This document shows positions 36,150 to 45,521 of a stretch of DNA of 64,000 nt, one piece after another. The position numbers were made by a program, and so were the translations under genes. Source of the stretch: Paucidesulfovibrio gracilis DSM 16080 (GTDB lineage Bacteria > Desulfobacterota > Desulfovibrionia > Desulfovibrionales > Desulfovibrionaceae); contig NZ_FUYC01000003.1 of NCBI RefSeq assembly GCF_900167125.1, positions 310,001 to 374,000 on the forward strand, in the 5' to 3' direction. The notes under the pieces were generated by a model. It was not told the origin of the DNA. It saw only the letters and a list, made by a program, of their open reading frames with translations, and did not search any database. The number at the start of each line of letters is the position of its first letter. Within the stretch, counting starts at the first letter, position 1.

Positions 36150-37529
36150 TCAGTGATCGTTCAAATCGTTGGAAAGGCCGAACTCATCTTCCCGACATTC
36201 GCAGGAATCCCTGGATCGTCGCTCCGCATGAGCTTCCGGCGGAATACAGTCGTTATCGAGATTGAAAAAACGTCGCGCCGTATCAATGACCGTATCGGCC
36301 ACGCCTTCTTCCCGTGTACGGCGTTTGAGATAGCAAACCGGTTCATGCAAAACCTTATGGCTTACGGACAGCACAAGACACTCCAAAGCTTCACGTGTGC
36401 TTTCATCCACATCGCCAATTCGTCGCAAGGTTTTGCTCAGTTCCTTACGCGCAACGTCCTCTGCCTTACCCAGCAAATCCACTATGGTCGGCTGGAGGTC
36501 CAATGTTTGCAACCAATGCTCAAACGCACTGGTTTCATTGTCTACCAACGCACGCGCCTTGACGGCCTCGTCCTGACGTTGCGCCATATTCTCTTCGACC
36601 ACCTCTTTGAGATCGTCGATATCATAGAGATAGACATTGTCCAGGGCGTTTACGTCCGGATCAATATCCCGGGGTACAGCGATATCAATAAAAAACATGG
36701 AGCGGTGTTTCCGTCGTTTCAAGACCTTTTGCATCTCTTTGGCCCGAATCACGGCAGTTGGCGATCCCGTGGAGCTGATAACGATGTCGGCTTCGGGCAA
36801 CCGATCCATAAGATTTTCGATGGGAATCGGTTCGCCTCCGAGCGTTGCGGACAATGCCTTGGCCCGTGACAATGTTCGGTTGGCAATAATGAGTCGTTCC
36901 ACACCGTTGCGCAATAAATGCGTAGCAGCCAGCTCTGCCATTTCTCCGGCGCCTACAAGCATGGCGGTCTTTCCCTGAAAAGAGCCGAAGATTTTCCGAG
37001 CAAGCTCAACAGCGGCAAAGCTGATGGATACTGCGCTGGAGGCCACAGCGGTCTCTGTCCGAACCCGTTTGGCAACGGAAAACGATTTGTGCAGCAGTCG
37101 GTTGATGATGACTCGCGCCGTATTGTTGTCCACGGCTCGGCGATAGGCATCCTTAAGTTGTCCCAAAATTTGAGGTTCTCCCATAACCAGGGAGTCAAGG
37201 CTTGCCCCAACCATAAAAAGGTGTCTGACTGCGGAAATTCCTTCATAATTATAGGTGTGCTCTGCCAACTCTTCCGGCTGACCGCCGCAACGTTCGGCCC
37301 AATACGCCCGCATGCATCCAAGCACATCCACATCGGATTCCGGGGAATGCTCACTGACACACAGCAGTTCGACGCGGTTGCAGGTGGAAAGAACCATGAC
37401 TTCCCGCACCGGGCATTCCGACATGATGCCGAGTTCCATGTCCTCCACATTGGTCAGGGCGTAACGCTCACGGATGTCCACTTCGGCGGTGCGGTGGTTG
37501 AGACCTGTAAGATAGATAAATTTATTCAT
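36150..37529 (-). CDS. hemA: Glutamyl-tRNA reductase
   Basis: 459 residues. The catalytic cysteine is Cys50 in LSTCNRVE, GLNHRTAEVDIRE is at the N-terminus, and the NADPH domain has VGAGEMAELAATHLL and IANRTLSRA. It makes glutamate-1-semialdehyde, the first committed step of tetrapyrrole synthesis by the C5 route. The C-terminal dimerisation domain is followed by a short, charged extension with extra Cys residues that I cannot assign. It starts three bases after the ccsA stop. Confidence 0.96.
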   Translation of the reverse strand: MNKFIYLTGLNHRTAEVDIRERYALTNVEDMELGIMSECPVREVMVLSTCNRVELLCVSEHSPESDVDVLGCMRAYWAERCGGQPEELAEHTYNYEGISAVRHLFMVGASLDSLVMGEPQILGQLKDAYRRAVDNNTARVIINRLLHKSFSVAKRVRTETAVASSAVSISFAAVELARKIFGSFQGKTAMLVGAGEMAELAATHLLRNGVERLIIANRTLSRAKALSATLGGEPIPIENLMDRLPEADIVISSTGSPTAVIRAKEMQKVLKRRKHRSMFFIDIAVPRDIDPDVNALDNVYLYDIDDLKEVVEENMAQRQDEAVKARALVDNETSAFEHWLQTLDLQPTIVDLLGKAEDVARKELSKTLRRIGDVDESTREALECLVLSVSHKVLHEPVCYLKRRTREEGVADTVIDTARRFFNLDNDCIPPEAHAERRSRDSCECREDEFGLSNDLNDH

Positions 37530-37532
37530 AAG

Positions 37533-38342
37533 TTACGATTTGAACGTAATGGTGTGGTGGATGAGGGAAATAACCATGAACAAGAAAACCCAAATAACCA
37601 TCCAGGCTGTCTTGCGTCCCCGCCACCCCAGCACGAGGCGCTGGTGGAAGAGAACAGCATACAGCAACCAGACCCCGAGGGAGGTAAACTTCATGGCATC
37701 CCATTGAAAGGTCTTTTCCGGATCGATCCAATACCAAATGGCCAAAGAAAAGATGCCAAGGGTATACAAGGGGAATCCGAGGGTAACGGCCAGGTGGTTG
37801 ACGCGATCGACAACTTCCAACGATGGCATGGATTCGTTCATGCTGCCGAGGGCAGCCTTGCTCTTGATCTTACGATTCAAGTGCAGCCAAACAAAGGCTG
37901 CGCCGCATCCCAGGGCGAGCAGGGCGAGCGCAACAGCCAGGCTGCCGACATGCAGACCAAAAAATAACCCAGTCAATTGCGGGGGGATTTTGATAGTCAG
38001 ACTGCCAGCTCCCAGGGATGAGGCGTAGAGCAACAATCCCAGCGGAAAAGCCGTGAACGAAAGGAACGACGAGCGCAGTCTCCAGCGGAGAACCAAAAAA
38101 AGGGCGAAAAGCGTCCAGCCCACAAAACTAAAATAAAAGGTACCGCGGAGTAAAACCATTTTGCCGGATAAAACCGGCATGATGGCAAGGTCAAGAGTGT
38201 GCAGGGCGAACCCGCCGATGGCCAGCGCACCGGCAACGGTTGAAAGCCGCTCATTGCCGAGGGTAAGCCCCACAAAGAACAGCATTGCGCCCAGAAAATA
38301 GAGTCCGATGATGGCCAGGGGAAGTAGATCAAAAAACTCCAT
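37533..38342 (-). CDS. ccsA: Cytochrome c biogenesis/HemX-like membrane protein (CcsA family)
   Basis: 269 residues from the ATG at 38342; upstream codons in this frame run antiparallel to nothing and lie inside the previous gene, so they are not used. About eight transmembrane helices, with His residues at helix ends (HTLDLA, HVGSLAVALALL, FHQRLVLGW, IHHTITF) as expected for heme-handling CcsA/HemX proteins. Its position between siroheme synthase and hemA matches the hemX placement in other bacteria. It overlaps the upstream gene by 14 bases. It might either aid cytochrome c maturation or control HemA level. Confidence 0.85.
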   Translation of the reverse strand: MEFFDLLPLAIIGLYFLGAMLFFVGLTLGNERLSTVAGALAIGGFALHTLDLAIMPVLSGKMVLLRGTFYFSFVGWTLFALFLVLRWRLRSSFLSFTAFPLGLLLYASSLGAGSLTIKIPPQLTGLFFGLHVGSLAVALALLALGCGAAFVWLHLNRKIKSKAALGSMNESMPSLEVVDRVNHLAVTLGFPLYTLGIFSLAIWYWIDPEKTFQWDAMKFTSLGVWLLYAVLFHQRLVLGWRGRKTAWMVIWVFLFMVISLIHHTITFKS

Positions 38343-39024
38343 CCAGCAACTCCGGAAGGTTGGAATGCAAGGCGCTGGGCAAGCGCTCCCGTAGGGAGCG
38401 TTTCGCCGCGTCCACATCGTTGGTTTCAATGTCGCGCAACAGGTTTGACGTGGTAATAGACCGAAAAATCTCCGTGTTTTTTTGGGTCGGCAGACCGAGT
38501 TCCAGCAACATAGGGCGCAGCCTGCCCAAAATAGTGAGCAAGTCAGCGTATTCGGATCCAAAGGTTTCTTCAAGATCGGAACGAACAAGCCGGGCCAAAG
38601 CCGGGCTCTGGCCACAAGTGGAAACCGAAAGGGTCAAATCGCCGCGGCAGACGGTTGCCGGGACGATGAAATTTCCAAGTTTCGGCGCATCCGCCACGTT
38701 GCAAAGCAAGCCGCGCTCCCGGCAGGCTTCGGCAATGGTCCGATTTACTGCCGCATTGGACGTCGCCGCCACAACGAGAAATGCATTATCCAAATCTGAA
38801 AGTTGGAATTCTCGTTCCTCAAACCGAACTTCGGGTCGGTTCAGCAGCATCTGCAACTCATGCCCAGTTTGATCCGCCGGGTAGCATCGATCCAATGCCA
38901 GGACCGTTCGGGCACCATTGTCCAGGAGGCCGCGAATTTTTCGTATTCCCACGGCGCCGGCCCCGACCACGAGGCACTGTTTGTCCGTAAGATTCAACAA
39001 AATAGGATAATAGCGCATCCCCAT
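38329..39024 (-). CDS. Precorrin-2 dehydrogenase / sirohydrochlorin ferrochelatase (siroheme synthase N-domain type)
   Basis: 231 residues. The NAD-binding motif is VVGAGAVGIRKIRGLL and the conserved RGDLTLSVSTCGQSPALARLVRSDLE identifies the Met8/CysG-B family. It lacks the CysG methyltransferase domain, which must be encoded elsewhere. It oxidises precorrin-2 and may insert iron to make siroheme, needed for sulfite reductase and, in Desulfovibrio-type bacteria, as a precursor of heme itself. ATG at 39024 or 39018. First gene of the hemA cluster. Confidence 0.93.
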   Translation of the reverse strand: MGMRYYPILLNLTDKQCLVVGAGAVGIRKIRGLLDNGARTVLALDRCYPADQTGHELQMLLNRPEVRFEEREFQLSDLDNAFLVVAATSNAAVNRTIAEACRERGLLCNVADAPKLGNFIVPATVCRGDLTLSVSTCGQSPALARLVRSDLEETFGSEYADLLTILGRLRPMLLELGLPTQKNTEIFRSITTSNLLRDIETNDVDAAKRSLRERLPSALHSNLPELLDGVF

Positions 39025-39165
39025 ATACTATACCATGGCCCTCGGGGTGTAAAACAGGAAAAAGGTGTCCCGCTTGCCAGGGATAGGCCGATTCGGTACA
39101 CCACAAGCATTGGGGAACCTTTTAGAATCGAGCGGTCCGGAAAACAAGGGAGGGGATGGCGTCCT

Positions 39166-40452
39166 ATGGGACGAGAGTTGGTGGTGCAACTGGCACGCTT
39201 TGGCGATCTGGTTCAGACCAAACGTTTGGTGCGGTCCCTGGAACTCTGCGGCTCCGAGGTTCATCTTTGCGTGGACCGGTCCCTGCGGGGTCTGGCGAAA
39301 TTATTGTATCCTCATGCTGTGGTGCATGGCGTGTGCGCTCATGGTGGTGGCACCAATGCCGGCGAGGTCGTGCTGAACAACCGTGCAGCCTTCGACACAC
39401 TCGCGGACTTGAAATTTGATACGGTTTATAATCTCAATTTTTCCCCGCTCAATTTTCGTCTTGCGAGCCTTTTTGCTCCGGAAACCGTTCGAGGCTATCA
39501 ATCGTTTGACGGTCAGGACGTGGTCAGTCCTTGGGCGGGCATGGGAATCCGGTGGTCCAAAGAACGGCGCATTGCACTGAATCTTGTCGATTTTTGGGGT
39601 GGGTATGCTCCTCGTCCCTGCCCGCCGGAAGCAGTCAATCCTGTTGCGAGACCAGGAGGCAACGGCATCGGCATTGCTTTGGCAGGCCGAGAGTCCCGCC
39701 GTTCTCTGCCTGTTCCAACACTACGTGAGGTGGCAAAAACAGCCTGGAACATACTGGGAAAACCACACGTAAAACTGCTCGGAACCGCTACGGAAGCAGG
39801 AGCCGCTCGAGCGCTGCGTAAGGAATTGCCTTCTGAAATGCAGGAACGGACCTCCGATCTCACGGGGAAAACCGATTGGGCTACATTGATTGAAGCAGTC
39901 CAGGGCATGGATCTTCTGCTCACACCCGATACCGGGATCATGCACCTCGCCGCCCACTTGGGTGTACCGGTGGCCGCTTTTTTCCTTTCCTCGGCCTGGT
40001 GCTTTGAAACAGGTCCGTACGGTAAGGGGCATACTGTCTTTCAGGCGCTTCAACCTTGCTTGCCCTGTCTGGAGCATGAGTCCTGCCCTTATAACGTGCG
40101 TTGTGGAGAAGGGTTTGATGACCCCATGTTTTTGCGTTTTTTCACTACCCGCAAGGCGGAACATGCCCCTGCAGGCATTATGGGATTGCGCAGCGATCTT
40201 GATTCCCTTGGGGTGGAGTTTATTTCTTTTGGCGGCGAAGATGCCGATACCCGAAGCAGGGTCGCGTTACGCACGTTCGTGGCAGAACATCTCGGTATCT
40301 CCGGTCCCAATCTCGATTCCAAAAGCAACATCTCCCTGGCACAGCGCTTGTATCATGAACGCGATTGGGTTGTGGCTCCGAAGGAAAAGCAGACCCCGGA
40401 TCTGCTGACAAACGGCGAATATGATTCTCAACAAAAGCTAGAAAATATCTAG
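39166..40452 (+). CDS. Glycosyltransferase family 9 (heptosyltransferase-like)
   Basis: 428 residues from the ATG at 39166, which follows GGGAGGGG. It starts LVVQLARFGDLVQTKRLV, typical of ADP-heptose-type GT9 enzymes, and has the donor-site segment LLTPDTGIMHLAAHLGVPVAAFF. The C-terminal 100 residues have a Cys-rich part (CLPCLEHESCPYNVRC) often seen in this family. It transfers a sugar to a lipopolysaccharide core or a glycoprotein such as flagellin; the acceptor is not evident. A second glycosyltransferase follows after 15 bases. Confidence 0.88.
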   Translation: MGRELVVQLARFGDLVQTKRLVRSLELCGSEVHLCVDRSLRGLAKLLYPHAVVHGVCAHGGGTNAGEVVLNNRAAFDTLADLKFDTVYNLNFSPLNFRLASLFAPETVRGYQSFDGQDVVSPWAGMGIRWSKERRIALNLVDFWGGYAPRPCPPEAVNPVARPGGNGIGIALAGRESRRSLPVPTLREVAKTAWNILGKPHVKLLGTATEAGAARALRKELPSEMQERTSDLTGKTDWATLIEAVQGMDLLLTPDTGIMHLAAHLGVPVAAFFLSSAWCFETGPYGKGHTVFQALQPCLPCLEHESCPYNVRCGEGFDDPMFLRFFTTRKAEHAPAGIMGLRSDLDSLGVEFISFGGEDADTRSRVALRTFVAEHLGISGPNLDSKSNISLAQRLYHERDWVVAPKEKQTPDLLTNGEYDSQQKLENI

Positions 40453-40467
40453 ACTAAGAGTAGTACA

Positions 40468-41721
40468 TTGAAAATACTCATTGTTTTGCCAATGTATGGG
40501 GGGTCGCTTCCTGTTGGAGAATTTTGCGCAACAGCCTTGCGCCAGGAAGAGCATGTCGTGGAGGTTTTCCAGGCGGATCAGTTCTACGACGCATACAGCG
40601 CCCTCAAAGGACTGCGGGTTACTTCGGATCGTCTCGAATTTCTCCAGAACAATTATGTTCAACTCCTTTCGCAAGCCGTGCTGGCCAAAGTGCATAGCTT
40701 TGAGCCTGATCTTGTGCTGGCAATGGCCCAAGCCCCTCTTTCGCGCCAGATTCTGCGGCGGCTCCGAAAGGATGGTGTCGCCACGGCAATGTGGTTTGTG
40801 GAAGACTACCGATTGTTCACGTACTGGAAAAGCTTTGCACCGCTTTATGACGTTTTTGCGGTGATTCAAAAAGATCCCTTTTTTGAAGAACTGCAATCCG
40901 CAGGGCAACACAATGTCCTGTATCTGCCCATGGCGGCGCAACCGGATTTCCACCATCCCCAGGAAGTGTCCGCTGTAGAGCGGCGGAAATGGGGGGCAGA
41001 GCTTTCCTTTATGGGAGCTGGCTATCCCAACCGGCGAAAGGCCTTTCGCGAATTGCTGCAGTACGATTTTAAGATCTGGGGATCAGACTGGGACGGCGAC
41101 CACGTGTTGGCACCTTACCTTCAAATGGGGGGGCGTCGAGTGACATCGGAGGAGTGCGTACGCATCTTCAACGCAAGTACCATCAATTTGAATCTGCATT
41201 CCTCAATCCATCCTGACCAGTTGATAAGCCAAGGTGATTTCATCAACCCTCGCACCTTTGAAGTGGCCTGCTGCGGAGCATTTCAACTCGTGGACAGGCG
41301 GTCCCTTCTTGCTGAGGCGTTTGCCGAGGATGAATTGATTACCTTTGAATCACTTACGGATTTGAAAGAAAAAGTAGAATATTTTCTGCACGCTCCGGAA
41401 CAGCGCCAGGCCATCGCTGAAAAAGGGCGTAGGCGGGTGCTCATGGAACACACCTATGCACACCGCATGCGGCGGTTGCTCGAGTTTACCGCAGAACGCA
41501 TCCCCAATTGGCCGCTACCACGGCAGGGCAACGAAGCCTTGGCCGTACTCCCAAAAGAATTGACCACGGAGGTCAATGGCCTTCTGGAGCGGTTGAATCT
41601 TCCGAAGAACGTCACTTTTCCCGATTTGGTGTGGGCTGTTCGTCAACAGCAAGGCCGACTTTCAGGACTCGAAACATCCATTCTCTTTTTGGATGAATGG
41701 AAAAAAATGTACGAAAAATAA
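40468..41721 (+). CDS. CgeB-like glycosyltransferase
   Basis: 417 residues. The start is a TTG at 40468 giving MKILIVLPMYGG, the expected first beta strand of a GT-B fold; no in-frame ATG precedes it. The C-terminal region contains INPRTFEVACCGAFQLVDRR and the CgeB-type SMTH-like HTYAHRMRRLL. It likely glycosylates the same product as the preceding GT9. It ends six bases before the convergent rarA stop. Substrate unknown. Confidence 0.83.
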   Translation: MKILIVLPMYGGSLPVGEFCATALRQEEHVVEVFQADQFYDAYSALKGLRVTSDRLEFLQNNYVQLLSQAVLAKVHSFEPDLVLAMAQAPLSRQILRRLRKDGVATAMWFVEDYRLFTYWKSFAPLYDVFAVIQKDPFFEELQSAGQHNVLYLPMAAQPDFHHPQEVSAVERRKWGAELSFMGAGYPNRRKAFRELLQYDFKIWGSDWDGDHVLAPYLQMGGRRVTSEECVRIFNASTINLNLHSSIHPDQLISQGDFINPRTFEVACCGAFQLVDRRSLLAEAFAEDELITFESLTDLKEKVEYFLHAPEQRQAIAEKGRRRVLMEHTYAHRMRRLLEFTAERIPNWPLPRQGNEALAVLPKELTTEVNGLLERLNLPKNVTFPDLVWAVRQQQGRLSGLETSILFLDEWKKMYEK

Positions 41722-41727
41722 AGCGGT

Positions 41728-42975
41728 TCAACGACGAGGCGGTTTTCGTAAAGACCGTAAATGCCCTTTGATCCAAGCGAGCAATCGCGGTTCCGCACCT
41801 TGTTCTTTCGGCTCATAGAAACGGCGTTCCCCGAGGGACTCCGGCAAATAACGCTGTTCCACCCAGGAGCCGGGAAACGAGTGAGGATATTGATAATTTC
41901 GCCCATAGCCCCATTCTTTTTGAAGCGATGTGCTGGCATTACGCAAATGAAGCGGCACGGGCTGTACCCCATTTTGGCGCACTTCCTTTTGCGCTGTCGC
42001 GTAAGCGGCGTATGTGGAGTTACTTTTGGGAGCCAAGGCCAGATAGACAACGGTTTCCGCCATAGGGATGCGCCCTTCGGGCATGCCCACCGCCTCCACT
42101 GATTGGTGACAAGAAACAGCCATCGGCAGCGCCTGCGGATCGGCCAGGCCGACATCCTCGCTGGCTGAAATCATAAGCCGCCGTGTGACGAAACGGGGAT
42201 CTTCCCCGGATTCCAATAGACAAGCCAGATAATACAACGCCGCGTCCGGATCGCTACCGCGGATTGATTTGATCAAAGCGGATGCCAATTCATAATGAGA
42301 ATCGCCGCCACGATCCCCGCGAATGATCACTTCCGGCAGATTTTTAGCCAAATGCTCGGGCGTGCGCGACTCTTCAGGCAGACCAAGAGCATATTCGAGC
42401 AGATTCAGCAGGCTACGGGCATCCCCGCCGGAAATACCGCACAAGTACTCTCTGGCAGCATCTGTAAGCGAGTCCCCGAGTTCGGATTCTCCACGTTTGG
42501 CCACGTCCAGCAATTCGTCATGACTTAACGGGCGAAAACGGAGCACATGCAGACGGGAAAGCAATTGCCGGGTAATGCTGAAAGATGGATTTTCCGTGGT
42601 GGTGGCGATGAGGGTTATGGTGCCGTTTTCCAAACCAGGAAGGAAAAAGTCTTGCTGCGCCTTGGAAAAACGATGCAGTTCATCCAGAATCAACAGTTTG
42701 TGGCCCGCCAGTTTTTTTCGCAATACGGGCAATCCGGCCTCCGGGGCACTCACACGTACAAAGGGACGGCCTGTGGCTTGCGCCAGAAGCAAGGCCAATG
42801 TGGATTTCCCACAGCCAGGAGGCCCAAAGAAAAGCAGACTCGGAAGTCGATTGGCCCGCAGAAAGGCGTCAACACGTTCCCGGAGTTGCGGTTGCCCGAT
42901 AAACTCCGTCATGTTTTTGGGACGAATACGGTCCGCCAGGGGCTGATTGTCGTTCTCCGTCAGCGAAAGCTGCAT
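41728..42975 (-). CDS. rarA: Replication-associated recombination protein A (AAA ATPase)
   Basis: 415 residues from the ATG at 42975, which overlaps the rsmE stop (TAATG). Walker A FFGPPGCGKST, Walker B LLILDELHRF, sensor TTTENPSF, and the MgsA C-terminal tetramerisation domain with ALYYLACLLESGEDPRFVTRRL and KSNSTYAAYA. It acts at stalled forks and in recombination. The C-terminal basic tail (KGHLRSLRKPPRR) is slightly longer than usual. Confidence 0.94.
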   Translation of the reverse strand: MQLSLTENDNQPLADRIRPKNMTEFIGQPQLRERVDAFLRANRLPSLLFFGPPGCGKSTLALLLAQATGRPFVRVSAPEAGLPVLRKKLAGHKLLILDELHRFSKAQQDFFLPGLENGTITLIATTTENPSFSITRQLLSRLHVLRFRPLSHDELLDVAKRGESELGDSLTDAAREYLCGISGGDARSLLNLLEYALGLPEESRTPEHLAKNLPEVIIRGDRGGDSHYELASALIKSIRGSDPDAALYYLACLLESGEDPRFVTRRLMISASEDVGLADPQALPMAVSCHQSVEAVGMPEGRIPMAETVVYLALAPKSNSTYAAYATAQKEVRQNGVQPVPLHLRNASTSLQKEWGYGRNYQYPHSFPGSWVEQRYLPESLGERRFYEPKEQGAEPRLLAWIKGHLRSLRKPPRR

Positions 42976-43727
42976 TATACATCTCCGTTGGTCTGCGACG
43001 CCGTCATGAGGCCGTGGAAAGCCAAACTCAGGCAGTGCAGTGCCGCGGTTTCCCATCGAAGGACGCTTTTCCCCAGGCTGACGGGCAAAAAATCTGCTTC
43101 CTGTAAGTGCTCCGCTTCTTGTTCCGTAATGCCGCCTTCCGGTCCGATCACGGCCAGACTCCTCCCATGGGAAAGCATGTCAGGTTGCAGCAGTGTTCCG
43201 AGCTGCGGGGATTCCCAAAGTAAAAAACGCTGCTCAAATCCAGCAGCAAAGGTAATCAGATCCTGAATTCCGCCAATAGTGTATAGATGGGGAAGCCAAG
43301 GATTGCCGCACTGTTTGGCAGACTGGACGATTTTTTCCTTCCAGGAGTCTTTTACTGTTTTGGGAAGGGCGCCTTGGCTTCGTTCGGAACGCCAAAACGC
43401 CACACCGTTTCCGTACAGCTCCACACTTTTTTCCAACAGCCAACCCCGCCGGGAGGCTTTACTCCAGGCTAAAGCAAGCGTTACGCCCGACCTGCGGGCA
43501 GGGTGGCGACGGACGGACCCGGGACGCAACACAGCTTTTCGCTTGGCGGATTCGACCAAAACAAAATGCCCGGTGCGCCCCTCGCCGTCAAAAAGGCGCA
43601 CCTCGGTTCCCGGCATGGTGCGAAGAACCTGAAGCATGTGGCGTGCTTCCGGTCCTTCAAGCAGGATATCTTCTCCAGCCCTGGGCCAATGGTCCGATGC
43701 CAGAAAAAACGAATTCAAGCGAGACAT
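42975..43727 (-). CDS. rsmE: 16S rRNA (uracil1498-N3)-methyltransferase
   Basis: 250 residues of the SPOUT fold. N-terminal PUA-like region (DILLEGPEARHMLQVLR), then the knot motifs IGPEGGITEQE and VSLGKSVLRWETAAL. It methylates U1498 of 16S rRNA. It overlaps rarA by one base and lies 20 bases after lysA, so the three genes are probably cotranscribed. Confidence 0.94.
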   Translation of the reverse strand: MSRLNSFFLASDHWPRAGEDILLEGPEARHMLQVLRTMPGTEVRLFDGEGRTGHFVLVESAKRKAVLRPGSVRRHPARRSGVTLALAWSKASRRGWLLEKSVELYGNGVAFWRSERSQGALPKTVKDSWKEKIVQSAKQCGNPWLPHLYTIGGIQDLITFAAGFEQRFLLWESPQLGTLLQPDMLSHGRSLAVIGPEGGITEQEAEHLQEADFLPVSLGKSVLRWETAALHCLSLAFHGLMTASQTNGDV

Positions 43728-43747
43728 GAGCGCTTCACTTCAGCAGG

Positions 43748-44986
43748 CTATGGCTCCAGGGCCACAAGATCGTCATAGGTTTCACGGCGTCGCGCCAGCT
43801 GTACTTCCGTGCCGTCAACGATCAATTCCGCTGGCCGCGGCCGCGAATTGTAATTGGAGGCCATGGTAAAGCCATACGCTCCGGCCGAATACACGGCCAG
43901 CAATTCTCCCTGACGAGGTTCCGGCAATTCACGATCCCGAGCCAGGAAATCACTTGTTTCGCAGATGGGTCCCACCACATCGTACGACTTAGCCGGACGG
44001 GAATGTTGCTCAACTTCACCGATGGCATGGAAGGATTGATACAGGGCCGGGCGGACCAGATCGTTCATGGCCGCATCCACAATGACGAAATTTTTGCTGG
44101 GCGTACTTTTAAGGTATTGTACTTCGGTCACCAGAATGCCTGTATTTCCGGCAATGACCCGGCCCGGCTCCAAAATCAGCGTCAAAGGAAGGCCTTGCAG
44201 GGCGTTGGTCAGGGCGTTGCCGAACTCCTCGGGGTGAGGCGGCTCCTCCTGGTCGTAGGTGATGCCCAGCCCTCCGCCAAGGTCGAGATAGCGAATCTTG
44301 ATCCCCTGCTCGTCCAGTTCACGGTAAAAAGCGAGCAGTTTTTCCAGTGTTTCCAGGAAGGGGTCGATGCTCGTAAGCTGTGAACCGATATGACAATCCA
44401 TGCCTACCGGTTCAATGCCCGGCAATTGTTGAGCCAATTTGTAGGCCTGACGGGAGTGGTCGATATCTAGTCCAAATTTGTTTTTTTTCATCCCCGTGGA
44501 AATGTAAGGGTGGGTCTTGGGATCCACATCCGGATTGATGCGAAAGCTGATGCGTGCCACCCGTCCCATGTCCTGAGCTATTTCATTAATGCGCTCCAGT
44601 TCCTGCATGGATTCCACATTGAACATAAGGATGTCGGCTTCCAAGGCTTCCCGGATTTCATGATCCTTCTTGCCCACGCCGGAATAGACTATTTTTTCCG
44701 AAGGAACGCCTGCCTTGAGTGCGCGATACAGTTCACCGCCGGAAACGATGTCAACGCCTCCACCAAGTTCCGCCATCAGACGCAGGACGCTGAGGTTCGA
44801 GTTGGCCTTAACGGAAAAGCAGGTCAAATGATCCAACCCACGGAAAGCGGAGTCAAACGCCTTGAAATGCCGACGGATAGTGGATGCGGAATATACATAT
44901 AGTGGCGTTCCATACTCGGCGGCCAAATCTGCGACCGGAACATCCTCGGCATACAGCCGTCCATCGCGATATTCGAAATGATGCAT
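43748..44986 (-). CDS. lysA: Diaminopimelate decarboxylase
   Basis: 412 residues from the ATG at 44986, placed eight bases after GGAG; a TTG two codons upstream would be too close to that site. The PLP lysine is in CFSVKANSN, GGGVDIVSGGEL and LDLGGGLGI bind phosphate, and PICETSD supplies the second-subunit cysteine. It makes lysine from meso-DAP. With the aminotransferase at 54706 this window holds two steps of the lysine/peptidoglycan branch. Confidence 0.96.
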   Translation of the reverse strand: MHHFEYRDGRLYAEDVPVADLAAEYGTPLYVYSASTIRRHFKAFDSAFRGLDHLTCFSVKANSNLSVLRLMAELGGGVDIVSGGELYRALKAGVPSEKIVYSGVGKKDHEIREALEADILMFNVESMQELERINEIAQDMGRVARISFRINPDVDPKTHPYISTGMKKNKFGLDIDHSRQAYKLAQQLPGIEPVGMDCHIGSQLTSIDPFLETLEKLLAFYRELDEQGIKIRYLDLGGGLGITYDQEEPPHPEEFGNALTNALQGLPLTLILEPGRVIAGNTGILVTEVQYLKSTPSKNFVIVDAAMNDLVRPALYQSFHAIGEVEQHSRPAKSYDVVGPICETSDFLARDRELPEPRQGELLAVYSAGAYGFTMASNYNSRPRPAELIVDGTEVQLARRRETYDDLVALEP

Positions 44987-45067
44987 TATCAACGCTCCTT
45001 GTGCTCTCGGGTAATCGTTCTTAAATCCTGACCTGTCAGCTCGGAGAAATCAAGTTCGGGCAACAGA

Positions 45068-45502
45068 CTATGGTTCGGCGATCAAGACACCGCTCTTTCG
45101 CTCTGGAATTGAACGAAGGGAATTGTGTCCCACAATGCGGAATTTATACGTCAAATCACGCTCCAATCCGCAAACCGTCAATCGGACGTACGGACCGATT
45201 TCGCTGTATCCCTGATCGCCCCGACGCATGTCCAGGATTTTTCGGGGAGTAAACGGGCATTCCACACATCCAGCACCGGGAACCAGCGGCTCAAGTTGCA
45301 CCGTGACGAAATCCAGCCGTTGATAGGCGCCCTGCAACCGACCTTCAATAACGAGGCAACCGTCCTTACGCTCCGCAGTAACCAACCGCCAGGAAAAGGT
45401 GTCTTCCTTTTCAACAGGCTCGGGCCAAGCCTTGTAGCCAAGTGTGCAGGCGGAGCAAACCAAACAAAAAACCGCGAGCAACAACGGCAGGAATCGAGAC
45501 AT
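45068..45502 (-). CDS. Putative lipoprotein
   Basis: 144 residues. The signal peptide (FLPLLLAVFCLV) ends in the lipobox VCSAC, so the mature protein is lipid-anchored at Cys19. The remainder is beta-rich with four further cysteines, two of them in GCVECPF. No family recognised. It lies between lysA and mutS on the same strand, starting 20 bases after the mutS stop. Confidence 0.78.
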   Translation of the reverse strand: MSRFLPLLLAVFCLVCSACTLGYKAWPEPVEKEDTFSWRLVTAERKDGCLVIEGRLQGAYQRLDFVTVQLEPLVPGAGCVECPFTPRKILDMRRGDQGYSEIGPYVRLTVCGLERDLTYKFRIVGHNSLRSIPERKSGVLIAEP

Positions 45503-45521
45503 AAAGGCTCCCGCGTGTGGG

